Shown here piece by piece: positions 1 through 5,046 of a stretch of 7,840 nt of DNA. Both the position numbers and the translations under genes were made by a program. Numbering within the stretch: the first letter of the stretch is position 1; every line of letters begins with the position of its first letter. Under the pieces are notes generated by a model that was given only the letters and a program-made list of their open reading frames with translations, searched no databases and was not told the origin of the DNA. Where the stretch lies: NCBI GenBank assembly GCA_046597185.1, contig JBKJLF010000240.1:1-7840 (forward strand). Reading direction: 5' to 3'. This DNA comes from CAMBDR01 sp046597185 (GTDB taxonomy: Bacteria; Pseudomonadota; Gammaproteobacteria; Burkholderiales; Burkholderiaceae_D).

Positions 1-37
1 CACCAAGGTCAAACAAGCGTAGCGCAGCCGTGGACAT
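1..37 (-). CDS. Possible 5' end of an unidentified minus-strand gene, cut by the window edge
   Basis: On the minus strand an ATG at 37 opens a frame that stays open to the window edge (12 codons, Met-Ser-Thr-Ala-Ala-Leu-Arg-Leu-Phe-Asp-Leu-Gly). A purine-rich GAGAAA lies a few bases upstream and could be a ribosome binding site. It would follow rsgA by 48 nt in the same direction, as expected for a further member of that gene cluster. Twelve codons are too few to assign a family, and the opening could be chance. No function is proposed. Confidence 0.22.
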   Translation of the reverse strand, partial: MSTAALRLFDLG

Positions 38-85
38 GGCCGTTTCTCATAAATTGAATGCAGCAAAATGCGCCCATCAGTTCAC

Positions 86-1057
86 TCAATACAACGTCTG
101 CCCCGTCTCATGCACCAGTTGCCGATACAAATCATGCCGCATCCGGCTAACCTCGCCCTTCGCCAGCGCCCCCAGCACCGCGCATTGCGGCTCATTCAAA
201 TGGCGGCAATTGTAAAACTTGCAGTGCCCCAAATGCGGTGCAAACTCGCGAAAGGCGCGCTCCAGCATGCCTTCGCTTAAATGATACAGCCCAAACTCCT
301 GAAACCCGGGCGAGTCGATCAGCGCGCCGCCTTCGGGCAACTTATATAGCCGCGTGAACGTGGTGGTGTGCTTACCCGTATCCAACGCTTCCGAAATCTC
401 GCGAATCGCCGCATCCGCATCCGGGATCAATAAATTAATCAGCGACGACTTGCCCATGCCCGATTGCCCGATCAAAATTGACGATTGCCCGGTGAACAAG
501 GGCATCAGCTTGGCGCGCGCCGCTTCCGGCTCCTTGCGCACCGAAATTTCATGCACCGGATAGCCCAAGCCCTGGTACAAAGCCAAACGCTCGCGGCTCT
601 TCAACAGCGATGGGTAGATGTCGGTTTTGTTGAGCAACAAATGCACCCGAATTTCCGCCGCTTCCGCCGCCACCAGCGCGCGCGAGATCAAATCATCGGC
701 AAAGCCCGGCTCGGTGGCCACCACAATAAACAATTGCGTTACATTGGCCGCCAGCAACTTCGATTTGTATTGATCCGAACGGTACAGCAAGGTGCGCCGC
801 TCGACCAGGTTTTCAATCACCGCCTGATTGGGCGAAGTCAACACCAATTCCACTTCATCACCAACCGCGATATTGGTTTTTTTGCCGCGCGTCACGCATT
901 GCAGGCGTAAATCACCCATTTGCGCCAGATAATGCCGCCCATGGGCCGCAATAATGGTGCCGATTTGCGCTTGGCCTGCGGGCGCAGTTTCCTTGCTGGC
1001 AGGCTTGCCCGCAGCCCGGTTTGCAAGCGGTTTGGTGGCGGCTTTATTAGGCTTCAT
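86..1057 (-). CDS. rsgA: Small ribosomal subunit biogenesis GTPase RsgA (YjeQ/EngC family)
   Basis: The 323-residue protein is a circularly permuted GTPase that acts in late maturation of the 30S ribosomal subunit in the cytoplasm. The permuted motif order is visible: G4 NKTD at residues 143-146, the P-loop GQSGMGKSS at 197-205, the switch threonines in KHTTT at 229-233, and G3 DSPG at 248-251. An OB-fold domain precedes the GTPase (about residues 32-90). The family's zinc-binding tail follows, with Cys279, Cys284, His286 and Cys292 in the C-x4-C-x-H-x5-C pattern. The first 30 or so residues are a Lys/Ala-rich basic extension, variable in this family and plausibly involved in rRNA contact. 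The ATG at 1057 is the third of three similar start-like repeats and has no strong Shine-Dalgarno, so translation may be coupled to upstream reading. It is the third gene of the protease-dehydratase-rsgA cluster. Identification is firm; only the exact start is open. Confidence 0.97.
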   Translation of the reverse strand: MKPNKAATKPLANRAAGKPASKETAPAGQAQIGTIIAAHGRHYLAQMGDLRLQCVTRGKKTNIAVGDEVELVLTSPNQAVIENLVERRTLLYRSDQYKSKLLAANVTQLFIVVATEPGFADDLISRALVAAEAAEIRVHLLLNKTDIYPSLLKSRERLALYQGLGYPVHEISVRKEPEAARAKLMPLFTGQSSILIGQSGMGKSSLINLLIPDADAAIREISEALDTGKHTTTFTRLYKLPEGGALIDSPGFQEFGLYHLSEGMLERAFREFAPHLGHCKFYNCRHLNEPQCAVLGALAKGEVSRMRHDLYRQLVHETGQTLY

Positions 1058-1083
1058 AAGGCGGCTTCATGATGAGGTTTCAT
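1054..1083 (-). other. Triple 13-nt start-codon repeat with a 9-codon leader frame overlapping the rsgA start
   Basis: Read on the minus strand, ATG-AAR-CC occurs three times at a constant 13-nt step, with the A of ATG at 1083, 1070 and 1057. Because 13 is not a multiple of three, each ATG is in a different frame. The first opens a 9-codon frame (MKPHHEAAL) whose TGA (1056-1054) overlaps the third ATG as ATGA. The second gives MKPPYEA and stops at 1047. The third is the rsgA start, reading MKPNKAA. The first ATG sits 2 nt after the dehydratase stop codon. A role in translational coupling is inference; it may instead be a local duplication of the start region. Confidence 0.35.
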
Positions 1084-1085
1084 GA

Positions 1086-1433
1086 TCAGGCTGCCCGCTG
1101 AAACAGATTGTCGATTTTGCCCGCGCAAATAAAGTCGTTGGCCGAAATGCCGCCCTTGCCGCCATTCACGGAATGGGTGTCAAACTTCAGCAGGCAACCG
1201 TTATAGGTCACCACCATTTCCGGGTGATGATCTTCGGCATGAATGATCCAGGCAATCGCATTCACAAACGCCAGGGTTTCATAATAATTATTGAAGGCAA
1301 AAGTTTTGCATAATTTGCCGCCTTCCAGTTGCCAACCCGGCACCAGGGTTATGTAGTGCGCTATTTCATTTTGTTCCAGCGCCTGTTCGGCATGGGCGCA
1401 TGGGGTGGCGATTAATTGGGCATGAGTCAGCAT
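1086..1433 (-). CDS. phhB: 4a-hydroxytetrahydrobiopterin dehydratase (pterin-4a-carbinolamine dehydratase)
   Basis: This 115-residue protein has the normal length of the PCD/DCoH family. The enzyme dehydrates 4a-hydroxytetrahydropterin to quinonoid dihydropterin, recycling the cofactor of aromatic amino acid hydroxylases such as phenylalanine hydroxylase. The family signature is present: the E-D-H-H-P-E core with His69, His70 and Pro71, then His87 seventeen residues after His70. This is the same spacing as the catalytic His61-His62 and His79 of mammalian DCoH. The GGIS-x-N-D segment near residues 94-100 also fits. The ATG at 1433 lies inside the last codons of the protease gene (7-nt overlap), which indicates coupled translation. 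No hydroxylase gene is in the window, so the partner is unknown. Dehydratase homologues without a hydroxylase may support molybdopterin or other pterin metabolism. That is a general possibility and is not shown here. Confidence 0.95.
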   Translation of the reverse strand: MLTHAQLIATPCAHAEQALEQNEIAHYITLVPGWQLEGGKLCKTFAFNNYYETLAFVNAIAWIIHAEDHHPEMVVTYNGCLLKFDTHSVNGGKGGISANDFICAGKIDNLFQRAA

Positions 1434-2698
1434 GGTTTCTCCATTACTTGATGTAAATGATTGATGCGAATATTGGCCGGCGGGTGCGAATCATAAAAGG
1501 CCGAATGCAGCGGGTCGGGCGTGAGGGTAGAGGCATTGTCTTCATACATTTTCACCAGTGCCGATACCAAATCCGCCCCTTGCGTGTGTTGCGCCGCAAA
1601 GGCATCGGCTTCAAATTCATGCTTGCGCGAACTGAGCGAGGAGAGCGGCAAAAAAATAAAGGTAAATACCGGCAAACACAAGGCAAACAATAACAACGCC
1701 ATGGCCGCATTGCCTTGCGCCGACGGCACGTCAATGCCCAAACCGCCATAAAACCAGGTTTGTTCCTTCAAAAAACCCAGCAAGGCCAAAAAGCCCAGGC
1801 TGAGTAAAAACATCCAGACCATGCGCTTTAAAATATGCTTGAGTTTGAAATGCCCCAATTCATGCGCCAGCACCGCTTCAATTTCTTGTGGGGCCAGACG
1901 GCTGAGCAAGGTGTCGTAAAACACAATGCGCTTGTTTGAACCAAAACCGGAAAAATACGCATTGCCATGGGCGCTGCGTTTGGAGCCATCCATCACAAAC
2001 AGGCCGTTGGAGGTAAAACCAACGCGCTGCATCAAGCCTTCAATCCGCTGGCGCAAGCTTTCGTCGGCCAAGGGCGTAAATTTGTTGAACAACGGCGCAA
2101 TCACGCTCGGGTATAACACCATCATCAATAATTGAAACGCACTCCAAAATACCCAGGTATAAAGCCACCAAAGCGAACCCGCTTTACCCATTAGCGTCAG
2201 TACCACCCAAATCAAAGGCAAACCAATCGCCGCACCAAGCGCCATGCCCTTCACCATATCCACCAGCCACAACTTCAGCGTCATCTTATTAAAGCCAAAG
2301 CGTTGTTCCAATACAAATTGGCTGTAGTAATCAAACGGCAAATCGAGCAAGCCGGAAATGAAGGCATAGCTCAACAACAAACCCATTTGCTGCATCATGC
2401 CGCCGCCCGTATGCGGTTGCAAGGTCAGCCAAATCCATTGCAAACCCCCCATCAAGGTGAATGCCAGCAAGGTGGCGGTGTTAAATAACAGCCCGATGAT
2501 GCCCAGTTTTACCTTGGCCACCGTGTAATCGGCCGCCTTTTGATGCGCCGCCAAGGGAATTGCACTGGCAAACTCCGGCGGCACCGCCGCACGGTGTTTT
2601 AGCACGTGACGCATGTGCCGACTGCTGAGCCAAAAGCGCAAACAGAGCGTTACTATTAGAAAAGAAATAAACAATACTGAAAATGCATATGAATTCAT
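1427..2698 (-). CDS. M48 family membrane zinc metalloprotease, Ste24/CAAX prenyl protease 1-like
   Basis: The 423-residue integral membrane protein matches the Ste24/ZMPSTE24 family in length and layout. Hydrophobic segments lie at about residues 4-22, 64-84, 104-120, 150-170, 176-200, 293-312 and 330-352. The zinc site is explicit: HELGH at 279-283 supplies two histidines and the catalytic Glu280. The EFEAD motif at 361-365 supplies the third, glutamate ligand (Glu361 by comparison with yeast and human Ste24). The conserved GSKRSAHGNAYFSGFG stretch (about 238-253) and the C-terminal DSHPP motif (403-407) are also family hallmarks. In eukaryotes the family removes CAAX tripeptides. Bacterial members lack prenylated substrates and probably act in membrane protein quality control, which is inference. 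I chose the ATG at 2698 because it begins the first membrane helix and gives the family length. The reading frame stays open much further upstream, but that part lies opposite orn. First gene of the minus-strand cluster, divergent from orn. Confidence 0.93.
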   Translation of the reverse strand: MNSYAFSVLFISFLIVTLCLRFWLSSRHMRHVLKHRAAVPPEFASAIPLAAHQKAADYTVAKVKLGIIGLLFNTATLLAFTLMGGLQWIWLTLQPHTGGGMMQQMGLLLSYAFISGLLDLPFDYYSQFVLEQRFGFNKMTLKLWLVDMVKGMALGAAIGLPLIWVVLTLMGKAGSLWWLYTWVFWSAFQLLMMVLYPSVIAPLFNKFTPLADESLRQRIEGLMQRVGFTSNGLFVMDGSKRSAHGNAYFSGFGSNKRIVFYDTLLSRLAPQEIEAVLAHELGHFKLKHILKRMVWMFLLSLGFLALLGFLKEQTWFYGGLGIDVPSAQGNAAMALLLFALCLPVFTFIFLPLSSLSSRKHEFEADAFAAQHTQGADLVSALVKMYEDNASTLTPDPLHSAFYDSHPPANIRINHLHQVMEKPC

Positions 2699-2750
2699 TC
2701 TGTGCCTGTGAGAAAATGTGAGCTTGATTAGGCTAAGGAAAGAACGAATT
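2651..2750. promoter_or_regulatory. Divergent orn / protease start region with an AT-rich block
   Basis: Only 52 nt separate the start codons of the protease gene (2698, minus) and orn (2751, plus), so both promoters must be packed here or inside the first codons of the opposite gene. Bases 2651-2700, covering the first codons of the protease gene, hold 11 G/C in 50, far below the surrounding sequence. That is typical of promoter DNA, most simply the orn promoter. I could not find a -35/-10 pair with good match and spacing on either strand, so no exact site is given. A ribosome binding site for orn, AAGGAAAG at 2735-2742, lies 8 nt before its ATG. Confidence 0.4.
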
Positions 2751-3317
2751 ATGTCACAAGCTGACCCAGTAGCACGACCCAACGAGATGAATTTGGTGTG
2801 GGTAGATATGGAAATGACGGGTTTGGAGCCAGATTCTGACCGGATTATCGAAGTTGCGGTCCTGGTAACGGATATGCATCTCACTATTTTGGCCGAAGGC
2901 CCGATCTTTGCAATCCACCAACCGGATGCCATTTTGGACGGCATGGACGCCTGGAACAAGGGCACGCATGGCCGTTCCGGCTTAATCGAACGGGTGAAAG
3001 CCTCCACTGTTACCGAAGCGCAAGCCGAACAAGAGTTGATCGAATTCTTGAAACAATACGTGCCCAAGGGCAAATCGCCCATGTGCGGCAACACGATTTG
3101 CCAAGATCGGCGTTTTATGGTGCGCACCATGCCAAAATTGGAAGCGTTCTTTCATTATCGCAATCTGGATGTGTCAACCTTGAAAGAATTATGCAAACGC
3201 TGGAAGCCAGAAATTGCTACGGGCTTTAAAAAGCACCAAAAACATACGGCGATGGCGGATATTATCGAGTCGGTCGAAGAATTGCGTTATTATCGTGAAC
3301 ACTTCATAAAAATGTAA
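2751..3317 (+). CDS. orn: Oligoribonuclease, DEDDh-type 3'-5' exoribonuclease
   Basis: This 188-residue protein degrades very short RNA oligomers (2-5 nt, notably dinucleotides including pGpG from cyclic-di-GMP breakdown) to mononucleotides in the cytoplasm. All DEDDh residues can be seen: Asp19 and Glu21 in VDMEMTG, Asp119 in GNTICQDRRF, and His165 and Asp170 in HTAMAD. An aspartate in the ExoII region is expected near residue 70 but was not pinned down. Length is close to the usual 180 or so residues. The ATG at 2751 is preferred because AAGGAAAG lies 8 nt upstream. A GTG at 2718 would add 11 residues without such a site, and Met13 would give a shorter form just before the conserved block. 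The gene is divergent from the protease gene and ends 7 nt before the formate dehydrogenase genes, so read-through into them is likely. Confidence 0.97.
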   Translation: MSQADPVARPNEMNLVWVDMEMTGLEPDSDRIIEVAVLVTDMHLTILAEGPIFAIHQPDAILDGMDAWNKGTHGRSGLIERVKASTVTEAQAEQELIEFLKQYVPKGKSPMCGNTICQDRRFMVRTMPKLEAFFHYRNLDVSTLKELCKRWKPEIATGFKKHQKHTAMADIIESVEELRYYREHFIKM

Positions 3318-3324
3318 GCTTGCG

Positions 3325-5046
3325 ATGAAAGCAAAGTCAACCTTAAAGTCAACCTTAAAGTCAGCCCCAAAGCGCGGCCCCAAAGGCCGGGTGGTCGATG
3401 CCACGGCATTGGCCCAAGTCCAGGCTTTGTTGGGTGATGCTGTGCGTGACAAAGCCTTGCTGATCGAGTTTTTGCACCGGATTCAAGACCATTACCGCCA
3501 AATTAGCGCGGCGCATATGGCGGCGTTGGCGAGCGAGCTAAAAATCTCGCAGGCGCACGTGTATGAAGTGGCCAGTTTTTATCATCATTTTGATTTGGTG
3601 AAAGACGGTGGCGGTGCGCCAGCGGATTTGACTGTGCGTGTTTGCAACGGTTTGTCGTGTTGCATGGCGGGTTCTGAGGTGTTGTTGGCGCATTTGCAAA
3701 ATCAGTATGCGGCCAGCACGGTTCGCGTAATTCGTGTCATCAGCGCGCCTTGTATTGGGCGTTGCGACCAAGCCCCCGCCGTGTGCGTAGGGCAACACGC
3801 GTTTGGCCCTGCCAGTGTGGACAGGGTGGTGGACAGCGTTGAAAGCGTTGAAACAGGACAGGTCCATGCGCCTGAACTCTATTTTTTGCCGGATGCATTC
3901 CACGCCGACCGTTACAGCATATTGCAGCAATGTTTAACCCGCCGCATCCATGTGCAGCAAGCGATTGCCTGCCTCCCAAGCGCGGGTTTGCGCGGCTTGG
4001 GCGGAGCGGGTTTTTCGACCGGGCGCAAATGGAATATCGTGCGCGCCATGGCTGGCCCGCGCATGATGGCGGTGAATATCGATGAAGGTGAACCGGGCAC
4101 CTTTAAAGACCGCTGGTATCTGGAAAATCAACCACAACAGTTTTTGGAAGGCATGTTGATTGCTGCCTGGGCGGTGGGCATCAGCGCCATCTATATTTAT
4201 TTGCGTGATGAATACCACGCCATCCGCGCCATGTTACAGCGCGAACTATCTGCCTTGCCGCAAAATTTGGCACCCTTGCTGACCCAATCCCACTGGGCTT
4301 TGCCCGAAATCCACTTGCGCCGTGGCGCGGGCGCGTATATTTGCGGCGAAGAATCGGCCATGATCGAATCGATCGAAGGCAAACGCGGTTTGCCGCGCTT
4401 GCGTCCACCGTATGTGGCCGAGGTCGGGGTGTTTGATTATCCAACCCTGGTGCAAAATATGGAAACGCTGTATTGGGTGCCCAAGCTATTGCGCGAAGGG
4501 GCGCTCAGTTTTAGCAAACATGGCTTGAATGGCAGGCAAGGCTTGCGCAGTTTTTCAGTCAGTGGGCGGGTGCGGTGGCCGGGCGTGTATCTTGCTCCCG
4601 CCGGCGTCACCGTGCGTCAATTGATTGATGAGTATTGTGGTGGCATGTCGGAGGGGCATACTTTGTACGGCTACCTGCCCGGTGGTGCTTCGGGTGGAAT
4701 TTTGCCCGCCAGTTTGGCGCATCTGCCGCTCGATTTCGACATGCTGCAAGCCTACGGCTGCTTTATCGGTTCGGCAGCGATTGTGGTGCTGTCGCAGGCA
4801 GATAAAGCGCGCGATGCGGCCTTGAATGCGATGGAATTCTTTCAGCATGAAAGCTGCGGCCAATGCACACCATGCCGGGCGGGTACGGAAAAAGCCGTGC
4901 AATTGCTGGCGGCACCGAAGTGGGATCAACCCTTGTTACAAGAATTAAGCCAGGTCATGCAAGATGCGTCGATCTGCGGCTTGGGACAGGCTGCGCCCAA
5001 TCCGGTATTGTCGGTGATAAAATTTTTCCCGCATGAGGTGGTGTGA
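3325..5046 (+). CDS. fdsB: NAD-dependent formate dehydrogenase, fused gamma-beta (NuoE-NuoF type) diaphorase subunit
   Basis: This 573-residue protein joins two subunits that are separate (FdsG and FdsB) in most NAD-linked formate dehydrogenases. Residues 24-170 are NuoE/FdsG-like, with [2Fe-2S] ligands Cys107, Cys112, Cys143 and Cys147 (C-x4-C, C-x3-C). Residues 220 to the end are NuoF/FdsB-like: the FMN-binding GLRGLGGAGF (221-230), NIDEGEPGTFKDR (251-263), the NAD-site GAGAYICGEESA (334-345), an SLBB-type segment (about 415-440), and a [4Fe-4S] site with Cys511, Cys514, Cys517 and Cys551. It takes electrons from the alpha subunit and reduces NAD+. The same fused layout and near-identical length are known from FDH1 beta of Methylorubrum extorquens. 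The ATG at 3325 follows the orn stop by 7 nt with no clear Shine-Dalgarno. A Lys-rich 22-residue leader with a 12-nt tandem repeat precedes the domain. GTG at 3391 is a weaker alternative start. The stop overlaps the alpha-subunit start. Confidence 0.94.
   Translation: MKAKSTLKSTLKSAPKRGPKGRVVDATALAQVQALLGDAVRDKALLIEFLHRIQDHYRQISAAHMAALASELKISQAHVYEVASFYHHFDLVKDGGGAPADLTVRVCNGLSCCMAGSEVLLAHLQNQYAASTVRVIRVISAPCIGRCDQAPAVCVGQHAFGPASVDRVVDSVESVETGQVHAPELYFLPDAFHADRYSILQQCLTRRIHVQQAIACLPSAGLRGLGGAGFSTGRKWNIVRAMAGPRMMAVNIDEGEPGTFKDRWYLENQPQQFLEGMLIAAWAVGISAIYIYLRDEYHAIRAMLQRELSALPQNLAPLLTQSHWALPEIHLRRGAGAYICGEESAMIESIEGKRGLPRLRPPYVAEVGVFDYPTLVQNMETLYWVPKLLREGALSFSKHGLNGRQGLRSFSVSGRVRWPGVYLAPAGVTVRQLIDEYCGGMSEGHTLYGYLPGGASGGILPASLAHLPLDFDMLQAYGCFIGSAAIVVLSQADKARDAALNAMEFFQHESCGQCTPCRAGTEKAVQLLAAPKWDQPLLQELSQVMQDASICGLGQAAPNPVLSVIKFFPHEVV
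3333..3363 (+). repeat. 12-nt tandem repeat, 2.6 copies, inside the leader of the fused diaphorase gene
   Basis: The unit AAAGTCAACCTT is present exactly twice (3333-3344 and 3345-3356), followed by a partial third copy (3357-3363). The unit is a multiple of three, so copy-number change keeps the reading frame, and it encodes repeated Lys-Ser-Thr-Leu. Just downstream GCCCCAAAG is repeated at 3364-3372 and 3377-3385. The resulting leader (residues 1-22) has six Lys, two Arg and no acidic residue, and lies before the first recognisable domain. Confidence 0.8.

Noticed and set aside
485..910. A 141-codon plus-strand frame opposite rsgA.
   Set aside because: Antisense shadow of rsgA; the sense strand carries all GTPase motifs and the antisense product resembles no family.
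2699..3130. Upstream extension of the protease reading frame, which would add 144 residues at its N-terminus.
   Set aside because: It lies antisense to conserved orn codons, has no membrane-protein character, and the 423-residue form from 2698 matches the family length and begins with the first membrane helix.
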